From: Diadophis punctatus similis
Taxonomy: Eukaryota; Chordata; Lepidosauria; Squamata; Dipsadidae
DNA: 64,000 bases
Assembly (NCBI GenBank): GCA_023053685.1
Contig: JALIGW010000013.1
Location: 20,488,501 to 20,552,500, forward strand
Direction: 5' to 3'
Shown here: piece by piece, positions 1 through 52,792 of the stretch
Position numbering within the stretch: the stretch's first letter is position 1
Layout: every line of letters starts with the position of its first letter
Program-made: the position numbers and the translations under genes
The notes under the pieces: generated by a model
What the model was told of the DNA's origin: nothing
The model's database searches: none
Seen by the model: the letters and a program-made list of their open reading frames with translations, nothing else

Positions 1-232
1 AACTAGCAGGATGTGTAAACGATACAAGAAATATAGGGGGGGGAAGTGCTCAAAACAAAACTTAAATGAGTAAAAAAAAATATAAAGTGCAGAAAGTGCC
101 TTCACTTCATTAATCACACTAAGTTTCTACAGCCATTTAAGCTACTTAATCTATTCTCTGCACAATAGATATGTATCACTTATAACAAAGGACTTATTTA
201 ATTGTGATACAAATGTGTGCTGTGCTTCATTA

Positions 233-40468
<40,236 letters not shown>

Positions 40469-40929
40469 TTAAAAATCATAACAGAGATTTATTGTGATGA
40501 ATAGGGAAACTAGCAGTCTAAAAAATGGAGTCCCTTTTAATAGAGAAAACTCAACCTGCCTTCACCTCCATTCACTATTTGAAAATAGTTTCATCACATG
40601 TAGGAAGTATTTAATACAAGTATTCACTAATTAAAGATGACAGTCAACAGTCATATCATGACTATCACATTGAGGAGGAAAAATCATAATGCATACTGTC
40701 CAACTTAAGGTGACAATATAAATTTCTAAAGCTGTAATAAGTAAATGTACCATGTCTCACCTCGTGGAGGACCAATAAGATTCTATTTAATTGGGAAAAC
40801 AACCTGATGCTTTTAGTTGCTTTGACATTCCTGTAGCATTTAGAAATAAACATTGCAAATGTGTTCAAAATACAATTGTCCTTGAACTTTTTAGGCAGGT
40901 AAAATTATAAAAATAAAAATTGTGATTAG

Positions 40930-41152
40930 AGATCACAATTGGGACCAGCAACCTGGTCATTAAGTGAAGCAACTAAGTAAAACTGCAAACTGTGCTTATG
41001 GTTTTACTTCAGCTTTTCTTTGCTTTACAGACCTGTGAAGGTCATGAATGTGAGCATTGCCTGTGCAGTATAAGTTACTTTTTCATCACTGTTGTAACTG
41101 CAAACCAGTTGCTAAATGAGGCTATTGCTAAACAAGATCTACCTGTATTTCC
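40930..41152. mobile_element. Diverged family B MITE remnant
   Basis: cacaattgggaccagcaacc near the left and gctaaacaagatctacctgta at the right resemble family B with a lost left end. Confidence 0.5.
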
Positions 41153-41859
41153 TGTAGTTGAAAAATGGGAAAATGCAAACCACCATTAATATATTCCCTT
41201 GAGAACTTAGAAACCAAAGTGAATATGAATATTTATAAGTACCTTCAGAATAAATGGTATCTTTCAAGTTCTAACACCAGTTCAAACCTCTGCTATTCTT
41301 CAAGATATAAAAGAAACTATAACAGTATATTATATCAATGAAGACTAATATAGGCAACATTCAGAGAACATGTTATCCTCAATATATGTAAAGCTAATTT
41401 GTGATTCAACCTAAACCTTGACTTAACTGTGATTAAAGTGGATCATTTAACTTGATTTTACCCAAGGTTTACTGTAGATTTACTTACTAAAACTTTGGCA
41501 CATTAAATGGTCCCAATCTATAAAACAGAGCTATTTTAACATACTATTTCTTCTCCTGACTTTGTTTAATACCCCGCTCCCTTTTTAGGATTGAGTACAA
41601 ACCCTAGGCAAAAGGTTTTTCAAGCAAATTACCGTACAAGTTTTGTTAAAGACAAATTAATAAACAAAAAGCAAAGGCACTAATTGACAACGAACATAAG
41701 TAGTTGCCTACAAATTAAGCACTTGTTTTCTGGATTCTCCAATATTGAATCTAAGGATATGCAAAACTCTTCATTCTGAAACATTTAAAGTGAAAAATAT
41801 TATAGCAGTGTAAAACTGGACGCAGTGCACATTTTGGAAGATTTGACATTTTGTTTCGG

Positions 41860-43372
41860 AGCTGTTGTGAGTAGGTGTGTGGGGTGTGGAGGCAAAATGC
41901 TCCAAAATGCTGCAAGATTTAAAAGGGAGGGTGGTGGAGGCTCTGGTGCATGTGTTAGGAATGACTGAAGAAGAACTGGTCATGCAAATTGATAAGATAT
42001 ACCGTGTTAATTCCTGGATTGCTAAACAAAAACACCTGCCAAGGGATATTGTAATATATTTTACTACAAGGGCATTACGTAATAAAATTCTACAGGCGAC
42101 TTTCAAGAATAAGCTTCAGGTAAACGGACAGGAAGTAATGACACTGAAAGAAATTCCTCCTAAAATGCTTAGAGCCAGAAAGGATTATACCTTTTTGGTT
42201 GAAGAACTTAAAAAACAGAACCTACAGTACAAATGGGATGCCCCAACGGGGATAGTGGTGAGACATTTGGAAAAGAGATACCAGCTCAACACTATAATGA
42301 AAGCTACTGATTTCTATGTTAAAGTTTTAAAGGCTGATACATCCAAAATTCCAGAAGGAAGAAGCATGAAAGTAACAGAAGAGAAGAGAGGAGAGTCATC
42401 GATAGTTGTGCAAACGGAAAGAGCTTTGATGATTCAAGGTGATTTACAGAGCCAGAGAGATGTTCATAATGTGGAAGAGGAGACAGAAGATCAGAGTCAG
42501 ACAAGAGTAGAGCTGACAAACCAAAAAACTGTTAAGATACAAAAGGCTGCAAAAACCAGATCTAAAATCCGACCGAGAAGAAGGAATGACTAGAATTTGG
42601 GAAGTTATAGGAAGATGGAGAAATGAATGAAAATTGATATTTTGCAGTAAGAAGACTCATTGACTATTGAGAAAATGACTTTGATGGTTGTGTTTCTTTT
42701 TCTTTTTCCTTCTTCTTTTCTTTATTATCATATTTTAAAGCAATTAAAGATTTAGAATTACTGTGAAATTAGTAATTTGATATATTGTAATGTTAGGTTA
42801 TTAATAAGGTGTTTGACTCTTAAATTATGTTTAAAAATTTCTGAGTTATAAGGGGTTAAAGAAATATAGAAATACTGGAATTAACAATTTGTCAGAATAT
42901 TTTAAATTATTATGTATACTGAAGAGGTATTGTTGGAAGAAGGAAGTTTTACTTAACATTGAGGAAATGATGTTGATGGTTGTAACTGAATGAAATGGAT
43001 TTCTTCTTCTTTTTCTTTTACTATCATACTTTAAAGATTATATAAATTCTATATAAAAGAAAGATAATTAGTGGAGCAAATTATCAGCCTGAGATATTGA
43101 AATGATGTTTGATTAACAATATGCTTGATTTTTAGATTATGTTTAAAAGGTTTTGAGCAACAAGGAGTTAGAGATTTAGAGAGATGTGGAAATTAAGAAT
43201 TTGTTAGTATAATTGAAATTTATTTTATTGAATATTATGCCCTGTGCTTTCTCTGGGAAGTCAGGGGGGGTGAGAGGGGGGAGGAGAGGGGGATGGGGGG
43301 AAGGGGGGGGAGAAAAAGAGAAAAATGTTTGTACTCTGTACTAATAAAACTTTTTGAATTAAAAAAAAAGAG
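41860..43372 (+). mobile_element. L1-type retrotransposon with ORF1 and 3' region but no ORF2
   Basis: Plus orientation, antisense to CYFIP1, in its intron 1. ORF1 (41877-42593) is followed by about 780 bp without reverse transcriptase. That part holds a ~290-bp tandem duplication (42660-42955 and 42956-43240), a G-rich purine tract (43261-43318), an aataaa signal, and a terminal A run at 43362-43370. The purine tract and tail are typical of an L1 3' UTR. The 5' end is truncated. Confidence 0.83.
41877..42593 (+). CDS. L1 ORF1 protein (RNA-binding chaperone), N-terminally truncated
   Basis: 238 open codons. ORF1p coats L1 RNA and acts as a nucleic-acid chaperone. Motifs of its central RRM and C-terminal domain are visible: MTEEELVMQIDKIYRVNSW (~29-47), LPRDIVIYFTTRALRNKILQ (~54-73), LKEIPPKMLRARKDY (~90-104), then NTIMKATDFYVKVLKAD (~139-155), and a basic tail (KTRSKIRPRRR). 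The coiled coil that should precede the RRM is missing. The ATG used lies in truncated sequence, so the true start is unknown. Confidence 0.85.
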   Translation: MWGVEAKCSKMLQDLKGRVVEALVHVLGMTEEELVMQIDKIYRVNSWIAKQKHLPRDIVIYFTTRALRNKILQATFKNKLQVNGQEVMTLKEIPPKMLRARKDYTFLVEELKKQNLQYKWDAPTGIVVRHLEKRYQLNTIMKATDFYVKVLKADTSKIPEGRSMKVTEEKRGESSIVVQTERALMIQGDLQSQRDVHNVEEETEDQSQTRVELTNQKTVKIQKAAKTRSKIRPRRRND

Positions 43373-44410
43373 AACCAAATCCAGTAAGTGGTGAGTTGAA
43401 TGTAAGTCACACAAATAGTTTCTTAGTATGAATAATAAAATTGAAACTATTTCATGTCCACATTGTTCTGCAAAACTGCTATCAATTGTCTGAGTTATCT
43501 TTAGCCACATGAAATTTATATAAAAAGGAACATTTGAGAGTTTTCTTTAAGAGATCAGCATTTGCTGTAAGGTCCCTATTTTTGGTATAAGGAAGCAAGA
43601 ACAATCAGTATCTGACCCCCCCAAAAAATCAAGAGAAAAAGCACAAATGCTTTAATTCAAAAGAAGGTAGCGTAGTAACACATAGCTCAGTGTTGTTTAT
43701 TTTAAATTGTTTGAAACAAGTGGCCTTTTTATTATTATAAATTACACTGCCATCAAGTAACAAAAACTGTCCCCTTAAAGATGACACCTACATCAATTCA
43801 AAGCTTGTTCATAGATGCGCAACAGTTGGGGAGCTGAGGAAGTATGCAGGCTGAAGCTGGAGGAAGCTCACATGAAGTCTCAAGGGAGTTTCTTCTTAAT
43901 GCAGATCAAGACTGTCCTCTGCCTCACTTGTCAGCCAAGCTATTTTGCAGACAGACTTATTGGTCCACCAGGAGGCCCATATTCAAAAATAGTTCAAGGG
44001 ACAGGTCCACAGATTCAGTGGATGAACTGCAAGAAACTTTGAGCCATTCATTTCTGATTCACTGGTTGCATTTAGAGTAGTCACTTACACAACAAGACAA
44101 AACTGGTAGGATATTTGTCAATTTCACACCAATAACCCATACATAATAGTCAGATCTCAAAATGTTTACAAGCAAGCAAAACCACCCCTTCTTTCCAAAA
44201 ACAATAGTTTCTAATCCAGTCATCACACTGATACAAAAATTTATACCCTGATTTCATTATAACTAAAACTTGCATCAGATACACATCAGTTGCTGAAATT
44301 ATTATATAATGGGTTCTTTCACTTTTTAATAATAAACCTATTTATCATAAACCTGGTGCCTGTTTATTTCTAGATCAGCTTGCAAGAAGCCTGACACCAA
44401 ATCTCTAAGT
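43373..44410 (-). other. CYFIP1 intron 1, nothing recognised
   Basis: AT-rich intron; no exon or clear element seen. Confidence 0.55.
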
Positions 44411-44856
44411 CAGGAATGTCAAACTCGATTTCATTGAGGGCCGCATCAGGGTTGTGTTTGACCTTGGGGGGATGGAGTGGGCATGGCCAGGATGGGCATG
44501 GCCAGCTCGATGTTGGGGCGCCTGTGGTGGCCTGAGTGCTCTGCCAGAGAAAAAGGGCTCCTGAGCTCCATTTTCGGCTGCAACGGCCTCCTGCAACCCT
44601 CTGCCAGCAAAAATGGAGCTTGGGAGGGCTGCCCGCGGCCCTCCCGAGCTCCATTTTCTGCTGTGACGGCCTCCTGCAACCCTCTGCCAGCGAAAACAGA
44701 GCTCGGGAGGGCCGCCTGTGGCCCTCCCAAGCTCCATTTTCGCTGGCAGAAGCACCGCGTGCCAGTCCTTTGCTGTTTCCAGGGCAGCCCCGCAGGCCAG
44801 ATCTAAGCACCCCGTGGGCGAGATCTGGCCCCCGGGCCTTGAGTTTGACACCCCTG
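44411..44856. mobile_element. hAT element (family E), 446-bp copy
   Basis: Starts caggaatgtcaaactcgatt and ends cttgagtttgacacccctg. Target duplication ctctaagt at 44403-44410 and 44857-44864. The GC-rich core has three near-tandem units around acggcctcctgcaaccctct. Confidence 0.92.
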
Positions 44857-44924
44857 CTCTAAGTGCAGCAATAAAATGCAACCCTGACAACAAAAGGCCC
44901 CCAGCACCCACAAGTATGCTACGG

Positions 44925-45113
44925 CAGCGGGCCCCCAAACTTTTGGGCACCAGGGACTGGTTCCATGGAGAGAGGTTTTTCTGTGGACCAGAGGGGGCAT
45001 GATTGTGTGTGCTGCCTGCATCCTGCGGATGGGTCTGTGCTTGTTTGCGTGGACCGGTTTCTGGCATGCCGTGGATTGGTGCCAGTCCACGGACTGGTGG
45101 TTGGGGACCCCTG
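44925..45113. mobile_element. hAT element (family G, 'CAGCGGGCCCCCAAAC')
   Basis: Starts cagcgggcccccaaactttt and ends gtggttggggacccctg. Flanking octamers tgctacgg and tcctatgg match at six of eight positions, fitting an aged target duplication. Lies 68 bp from the previous hAT element. Confidence 0.82.
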
Positions 45114-45162
45114 TCCTATGGAATATACAAAGTATCACCACAACTCCCACCTCAATAGTAAT

Positions 45163-45206
45163 ATAAATAAATAAATAAAAAATAAAAAATAAAAAATAAA
45201 AAATAA

Positions 45207-45268
<62 letters not shown>
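45163..45268. repeat. (AAAT)n microsatellite
   Basis: About 106 bp of aaat/aaaaat units. Confidence 0.95.
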
Positions 45269-45269
<1 letters not shown>

Positions 45270-45721
45270 CAGGTCTTCTGTATCTTCAAAAGAAGAAAAC
45301 ATGTATTTAAAAACAGGTCTAACACTCTTCCAAAAGAATGCTAGACCTAGGTATACAAGAAACAATGTACAGAGCATTGTGAAATGCCTCAGCAGGCGCC
45401 TCTGTGGAAGTTAGGAACCTAACTTCTCCTGCAGCCTAAATCAAAATATCCATGGAAAGTAATCAGGAACAGAGGAAAGGGAGTGTTCCAGCAACAACTA
45501 AAAGTGTCAGTAGGAGTTTGGTGGATCCCAGCCAGACATCATCAGGAGACATTCATTGTTCATATAGCAAGACTGGTTGGGAGAATAGGAACAACACAAA
45601 TTGTAATTTGAAACAGCTAAAGAAAAATGTGAGCTAGGAATAAGATGAAAGCTGTACTATGAGGACATGGGACATGTTCTCTAAAACCAGCTAATGAGCT
45701 ATCTTCTGGAAAGCTATGATC

Positions 45722-46022
45722 AATCAAAGACTAGAGATGGAAGGGACCTTGGAGGTCTTCTAATCCAACCCCCTGCTTAAACAGGAGACCCTATACCATG
45801 TCAGATAAGAAACTGTCCAATGTCCTCTAAAAACCTCCAGTGATGAAGCACACACAACTTCTGACGGCAAGCTGTTCCACTGGTTAATTGTCCTCACTGT
45901 TAGGAAGTTTCTCCTTAATTAAGTTGATTAGTTTCCACCCATTGTTTCTTGTCCCGCCCTCTTTTGCTTTGGAAAGTAAGTTGACCAGCTCCTTTTTGTG
46001 GCAGCCTCTACCCTTCAGTTGC
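45722..46022 (-). mobile_element. CR1 LINE, 3' end
   Basis: gatggaagggaccttggagg, then ccaaccccctgcttaaacag, then tccagtgatgaagcacacac: same 3' region as the CR1 at 14552-15290, same orientation, without a long open frame. Confidence 0.9.
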
Positions 46023-46029
46023 AGAAGAA

Positions 46030-49000
46030 TTAGGAGTAAAAATAATGTGAGACTTTAAAAATGTAATCACTTTATATAATTGTACCCAGTTTTTATAAAC
46101 CAAAACCATTCCACCTTGGTTGGATACAAGTGAATACAAGTGGGGGGGGGGGGGGAACGACAGCAAAAGTGAGACAATGATTAGATTTAGATGTGCAATG
46201 CGGATTTTCTACTTCCATTCAGACTTTTTTTCCCCACTCATTTTACCTCATTTGCTAAACAGAGGAGCACTAAAAAAAACAAGGTTACCTAGCTACTGTT
46301 CACTAGTACCTGCCACTGTATTCTTATATGTAAAGCACATCTCAACTCTGCTGGTACAATGTAGTTTATAAAGAGACATTTATGAAGGAGATACCTTCAA
46401 AATATAATTTACAGAACAAAATTAAACTTCTAATATTACTCCGTCTATTCTGTTATGTGGTATATATATTACTAAAATTCTCCTGTCTGTCTGTTTATAA
46501 TTTTCAATTGGGCAAAATGGTGTATAACCGGGCAAACATTTTTAGCCCACCTCAAATGGTCTAACTTAAAGAATGTATCCAAAATCCAGGACACATTATT
46601 CCCATTGGATTGAAATTTCAAAGATCTTCACACCATTTATATTGACAAAGTTGAGGTCACTGCAGCACTGCTACAGTCAGCCATGGTCACAGATCATAAT
46701 GTCCACTGTTTCTTACTGTGTACAAGCAAAGTCAATGGGAAAGCCAGCAGGAAGTCAAAAATTGCTCCCACTGCCACTGCTTTTTTTGCTAGACAACCTA
46801 GTTTGTCTAGTTTAATGCCAAGTTAGTGTACTTTATTCCTGATTTGGTCTGCAGCTAATATTTTAAGAAACACCTATACCATGTCTCTGCTGCATTTGAA
46901 GCACAATAGAAATTGAGTTATAGCCTTTCCATTTGATGACTAGGCTTTAAATTAGCACTCTTTTAAATAACCCCACAACATTTCATGCAGTTCAAAACAA
47001 AATGTACAAAATTTCACACTGTTCAAAACAAGATACACAGTATTTTAGTTAGAGGCTAGGATGAAGCATTGGGAAGAATTAAGATAAACGCTGGATTTTT
47101 TTTTAGTTAACCTGATTAAATATGACTGCTTCTTACATATTAATTTATACTTTATCACACCTTAAGACAACTGTTAAATATAATTATACCAGAACCAAAT
47201 TCAAGCACTTCAAAAGGATGAAAGAGAGCTTGTCATCCAATCTGAAAGCAGAAAGAGTGGATACTAGTTGCAAATGACAAGTCCAAAGAAAGCCAATTCT
47301 ACCATCTGGAAGTAATCCAGAAAACGCTTTCCATCTATGAGAAAAGGCATCTTCAGTTGGGAGAATTTTCAAGGAGGGAAAGCGGAAGACCATTTTAGAG
47401 CTCAATCCAACAGGCTGTTTCTTCCCTGTTAACAGCAATTGTCATATGAGAAGAGGAAAAGCAACCTCAAAGACTGCTCCAATTACCCACTTCGCATCTC
47501 TCTTCCACAGAGCTATCTGCCATGCTATGTTCTGGGGGAAGGTTTTTGATCATTTGTAAATATACAGACACTTTTTTTCTGCCTAATCTTCCGTAATCAG
47601 GTAAACCGTTCTTCTGAATAAATATGCTTTAGTTTTTTCTTTAATCAGATAAAACTTTCTTCTGCCAAAATAAAATAAATCCATATTAAGTGGATGAGTG
47701 ACTTTGGAGCAGTCCTTCTCTCTCAACCCAACAAACATTACAAAGCTAGGGGGTGGGTGGAGAAGTACACTATGTACAATGCCTTGAGCATCTAGAAGAA
47801 AATGAAATATAAATATTTAGAAACAAAAACAGAAAAATAAAACACTTATTGCAAATATTCACAGTAAATAAAAACATTTACTGCAAAATAAAGACCATAA
47901 GAGGTTCAATCAACTGCTTCTTCCACTAGTTTTTCTATCAGAATCTGATAGGAACCATCAGAACTGAAACCAACTGTGAAAGAAAATCTATATAGCAACT
48001 AACAACTATTGCATGAAGACTGAGGTTAAAGCTAATCTAAATATTTGTTTCTATATTAGTTTAAGGGCTGAAAGTAACTATTCCCTTCACCATATTTACC
48101 ACAAATCTGTTATCTTATTACAAGTACATGAGAATTTAGAGTAGCTTCTTCTATCTATATTTATCAATTTCAACAGTGCATTGCTGACTAAAATAATATA
48201 GCAAAGAAAAATAGAAAAACATTTGTAAATTACACAATTTTGTAATTTAAAACTTAATAACAGTCTTGTTAACTATGCTATCCATAACTATACATAAAAA
48301 GCATACAACTCTATAATGCAAGAAACTGATTACTGCAAAGGCAATTCTCAAAAAAGAAGTAATCGCATTTCTTCAGATGTGGATTAGCTACCTCTTTTTC
48401 CCAAGCCAAACTACTTAAAACATTTTAACTGTTTCTGATACAATCACATGTATAGAAAACATGTTGTAATTGAAATGTAAAATCCATGATAAAAGCAGTT
48501 GCTTTATTAAGTCAACTTACTGAACACAAAGTAATATGCAGCTTTTTGAAGTTTCCAAAATTATCAGTTAAAGCAAGAAATAAAAGGAGGAAAGCCAGCA
48601 AATGTTGAAGGTATATAATCTGCATTTCATCACAGGTTGTATTCCCAATCTACTACATATGACTCTAGTCTAGAAGCTAGTCAACCAAACCACCAACTAT
48701 GATATCCTTAGTGCAAATTGAAACATGATGTTAGCTTTAGGTTCAATATATTATAGAAATACAGAAAATTGATCAAGCAATTAACTAATACAGACATGAT
48801 TTGCAAACATAATCCTGAAATATATTTGCAACTTTCATTGGATTACAGCCCTGATCCTCCCACACTGTAAACATTTGCAGACTATTTCCCACTCCTTCAA
48901 TGAATTCTAATTAGAAGTATAAATTATGTGCATGATGCCATTATTATAATAGGAAAGTTCATTCCCAGCTTTTAGTGAACCCTTATTCTTAATAAAAAGA

Positions 49001-49150
49001 CACTCGGTCGTCAAAATTAATGAAATCTGTGGATGGGTTGGTTAAGAATTCTGAATTTATTCACAAGTCTGAAGTGAGATTGGCTGAGATTTCTTTCAAA
49101 CTTCTGGAAAAACGCGATTATTCAGTTACTCTACATTGCAATTTACGGCA
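46030..49150 (-). other. CYFIP1 intron 1, proximal part, no confident element
   Basis: Contains a 14-base G run near 46141-46154 and a possible family B fragment at 46650-46760 (gtcaatgggaaagccag). Otherwise AT-rich sequence in which I see no exon, RNA gene or repeat end. Confidence 0.55.
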
Positions 49151-50125
49151 AGCTTGAAGAAAAGGTACCCACGTCTGAATTGTTTCAAATGGATCGCAAC
49201 TTCAATAAGATGCAGAGCTAAGAAAAACCCCTTCAGTTGTTCCCTTTCTACCACGATTCCCAGTGTGCAACCTTCTTTCTCCCTCCCTTCTTATCCCCCC
49301 AAAGGCTGTTTCCGACACCGGGGCTTATCCCACTTAAACGACGATGCTTCCAAGGCCGCACTTCTGCACCGAGACTGGGCTTGTTCAACACAGCCTCTTC
49401 GGTATTCCTCCGCGCAGCTCCTAGCACAAACTTATTAAGCGCCGCGGAAGAAATTGGCATTTTATGTCCCGGAAGCTTGAACTTTCACGGAATTTGGAAT
49501 TTGAGGGAGACCCGCCTATATCCACGAGAAGTGGGCCGCCCCGGTTAGGCCGCGCAGTGGAAATACATGTATTTCAAGTGTGCGCGGCCACCTGCACGCA
49601 AGCCGCCCTGCAGGGACGGGCACCGCTACGTAAATGAAAAGAAGAGCCGCCTAGCGCGGGGTCCCTCTTCCTTCTCGGGACGGAAAGCGGAAGGAAAAAT
49701 CGATGGAAGTTTTTCTCACCCAGCTTCGTGCCGAGGAGGCCCTGTGGGTTTCTCCTCACGTCCAGAGATGCAAGCCGTTCCGAGGGACGGCCTCAGTCCC
49801 CTTAGGCTTTGTCCCCGGCGCTGCCTTCAGCTCTTGCCCCTCGGGATTATCCCCGCGCTCCCTTCCACGACCGCCGGACGCTCGAAGTTTCCTGCCTGAG
49901 CCAAACCGGGAAATAGTGCAAGGAAACACCCTTCCTCCCACTCCGGCTCCTCCCCCGTCCCGACCGAAACCCTCGGCCATCTCTTTCGGAAGTAGTCAGT
50001 CCGCCCAGGGAACTATCCGCGGCTCCTCCTTCGAGCGAGGGAATCCCCTTCTGATCTTCACGCCGGTTTCTAGTAGAAAAGAGGGGAGCTCTCAAGGCGG
50101 CTTCTCACAAAGGGGGGGGGTTACT
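49150..50125 (-). promoter_or_regulatory. CpG-island promoter of CYFIP1
   Basis: GC content and CpG density rise sharply here against AT-rich flanks (for example ggccgcgcagtggaaa, cgcggggtccctcttcc, ccccggcgctgccttc). No TATA box stands out. An ETS-like ttcggaagtag lies at 49986 and several GC-box-like stretches are present. It lies directly upstream, on the minus strand, of the first coding exon. The open frames across it are shadows of high GC. Confidence 0.85.
49720..49920 (-). other. CYFIP1: Predicted CYFIP1 non-coding exon 1
   Basis: On the minus strand cacgaagctgg is followed by a good donor, gtgagaaaaac, at 49719. An untranslated first exon ending here would join the acceptor at 40446. 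The upstream border (transcription start) is a guess. Confidence 0.45.
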
Positions 50126-50270
50126 GTCTACATACCTGTAAATACTGTCACCTGTGATCTCATGAGGTGAATTGCCACCCCGGAGTCTTTATTGAGAGAA
50201 AACAGAAGCCAAGTAGCCAAGTTAGGGTGTCATGTTTAACCATAAACTGAAGTTGCAAAATTTGACTAAT

Positions 50271-50637
50271 ATGAGGTAGTCCTTAACAACCTTTCTTTTA
50301 GTGACTGTTCAAAGTTACAATGGTTCCTGAAAAAAGTGACTTATGACCCTTTTTCACACTACATTGCCGCATCCCCATGGTCACGTGATCAAAATTTGGA
50401 CGCTTGGCAACTAACATGTATTCATGATGGTTGTAGTGTCCTGGGGTCATGTGATCACCTTTTGCGACCTAACAAGCAAAGTCAATGGGGAAGTCAGATT
50501 CACTTAACAACCGTTACTAAAGTGATTCACATAACAACTGTGGCAAGAGGTCGTAAAGTGGCCAAAATTCACTTAAAACTTTCTTATCAACAGAAATGTT
50601 TGGCTGAATTGTGGTTGTAAGTCAAGGACTACCTGTA
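50271..50637. mobile_element. Family B MITE
   Basis: Starts atgaggtagtccttaacaac and ends gtaagtcaaggactacctgta; body with atgaccctttttcacac and gtcaatggggaagtcagat. Just upstream of the CYFIP1 CpG island. Confidence 0.88.
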
Positions 50638-50907
50638 GATTGTGAATCCAGATGGAATCTCTTTGTGAGGTGTATCCAGGCTACAGAATGATTCCTGCCC
50701 AACCGTAATATATTGTTTGTGGTTTTTATTGATGGACTACAACTACATTAACTGTGAACTCTGGTTTGAAGGTGGGGCAAGGTTGCATACCATGCTAAGC
50801 AAAAACAAATTACATTTTATCTTAATAGTGGGAATCATACAATAGACCGTATTATTCACGAGCTCTATAAACCTTAAACTTTATATTTAGGATTAATTTG
50901 TATCTAC

Positions 50908-51515
50908 GAGGGCCAAATTGGTGGTTAAGACATCAGGCTAGAAACTAGAAGACCATGAGTTGTAGTCTCACCTTTGACACAAAGCCATCTTGGTGACTGT
51001 GGGCCAGTCACTTTCTCTCAGCCCTGTTGTTAGTTGCGAAGTCGTGTCAGACCCATCGCGACCCCATGGACAACGTTCCTCCAGGCCTTCCTGTTCTCTA
51101 CCATCCTCTGGACTCCATTTAAGCTCATGCCTACTGCTTCAGTGACTCCATCCAGTCACCTCATTCTCTGTCATCCCCTTCTTTGCCCTCAATCTTTCCC
51201 AGCATTAGGCTCTTCTCCAGTGAGTCCTTCCTTCTCATTAGGTGGCCAAAGTATTTGAGTTTCATCTTCAGGATCTGGCCTTCTAAAGAGCAGTCAGGGT
51301 TGATCTCTAGGACTGACCGGTTTGATTGCCTTGCAGTCCAAGGGACTCGCAGGAGTCTTCTCCAGCACCATAGTTCAAAGGCCTCAATTTTTTGGCGCTC
51401 AGCCTTTCTTATGGTCCAACTTTCTTCTCTCAGCCCTAGAAGGAGGCAATGAGAAACCACTTCTGAAAAACCTTGCCAAGAAAACTGCAGGGACTTGTCC
51501 AAGCAGTGCCTGAGA
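50908..51515 (+). mobile_element. tRNA-derived SINE split by a BovB insertion
   Basis: The head 50908-51025 (ggttaagacatcaggctaga, gaccatgagttgtagtctca, gggccagtcactttctctca) and the tail 51438-51515 (aggaggcaatgagaaaccac, ccttgccaagaaaactgcag) are consecutive parts of one squamate SINE. They are separated by 399 bp of BovB plus the target duplication. Confidence 0.88.
51026..51424 (-). mobile_element. BovB (RTE) LINE, 5'-truncated 3' end
   Basis: The minus strand encodes the end of BovB reverse transcriptase: ESWTIRKAERQKIEAFELWC, WRRLLRVPWTARQSNRSVLE, LKMKLKYFGHLMRRKDSLEK, followed by the BovB 3' tail (gtcgcgatgggtctgacacg). The 13-bp target duplication ttctctcagccct is at 51013-51025 and 51425-51437. 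The frame is largely intact, so a young copy. Confidence 0.95.
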
Positions 51516-52629
51516 ATAATTTTTTTTAAAAATATGTGGCCTTATAAATTATTTTAGCCAGTCTTTTTTCTGTATAGAATTTGCGATTGAATCCCATATC
51601 AGTAAGCATATTGAAAAAGTTGTACAGTACAGGCAAAACAACGTTGCTCTATAAAGCTCCCATCCCACCCCCAAAGCTCCCTAATTGAAGGAAAAAAGAA
51701 AGCCCCGATTGAGAAGAGGGAAATGGCATATTAGATTGTTCATTCTTTCCTGAAAGGAGGAGAGATATTTTTTTAAAATGAGATAATCGACAGCAGAAAG
51801 CCTGAAATGGTCCTGGTCTCCTTTTTTTTAGGATTATGGGGAGACTTAATCCTTTGGCAGATATCACCTTATACTAAAAAGGGGAATGGCCCCAATAAAT
51901 TACTTTACAATAAGTACCACTGTCATAGCAGGCCCATGGCATTAACAGTCCTTTCTGAAATATAACTTTAGTATTCTTTGTTCTTAATGAAAGGTAAACC
52001 TCATGATTTTAATACTGTCCATTCTTGGTTTGTTCTTATGTTGATCTTGCTCTTTGCAGAAACAGATTGTTTTGTTTCTAGTATATGGTTCTCAATACAG
52101 TAGTACATTCTAATAATTTTTCCTCAGTAGTAGTACAACACCTTATGCTCAAAGGAAAATATGTAATACGAGTTAGCCATGGTGATTACTACAACTGCCA
52201 GAATGTACAGAATCAATTTCAAGAAAATAAAAGAGTCTTTAATTGGAATGCCATTGTCTCAGTGAAGAATTATATGAAATCATAAAAGAGGTATTCTGAA
52301 AATGTTTGAATAGGAACATTTTCATATCTTCCTGTCCTACCTTAATACCCATAATCTATGCAGGCATTTGAAATACATTTATTAGTTATAAGGAGACCCA
52401 TAAAATCACTCAATTGTTTACAATCACCAACAAATAGCTTTGTAACTGATACACTCCCCCAAGTAGAACATCTGTCCCAGAAAAATCTGACCCCAGATAA
52501 CTTTCTAACTCACATGTTTAGTTCAGCTCTAATACCAAAACAGGAACAAAACTTAAGTCTTTTTCCGGTCATGAAGTTATGGCCATGAAAGTTGTCATGG
52601 TATGTGCTCAAAATTGCAGAACTTTTGTA
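51516..52629. other. Intergenic, nothing recognised
   Basis: AT-rich sequence between the CYFIP1 promoter and the transposon nest. No gene, RNA or repeat end seen. Confidence 0.55.
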
Positions 52630-52792
52630 TTTCCCCTACAATTTTTCCAGAATGAGACAGCCAATATTAAAAAAATCAACATATATTTGCATACAAAAGT
52701 TTTGGCAACCTGGTCCAGTTGCATATATTTACTGTTCATGTGCAGTTGTGTAAATTAAAAACAAATGAATATGGCAAGTGCAAAAGTTTGGA

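Noticed and set aside
41877..42593. Host protein-coding gene on the plus strand
   Set aside because: The 238-codon frame has the RRM and C-terminal motifs of L1 ORF1 and is followed by an L1 3' UTR.
43261..43320. Independent G-quadruplex regulatory element
   Set aside because: The G-rich purine tract is the usual feature of the L1 3' UTR in which it sits.
49136..50170. Several open frames up to 155 codons in the CpG-rich region
   Set aside because: High GC lowers stop frequency; none has splice links or recognisable homology, and the region fits the CYFIP1 promoter.
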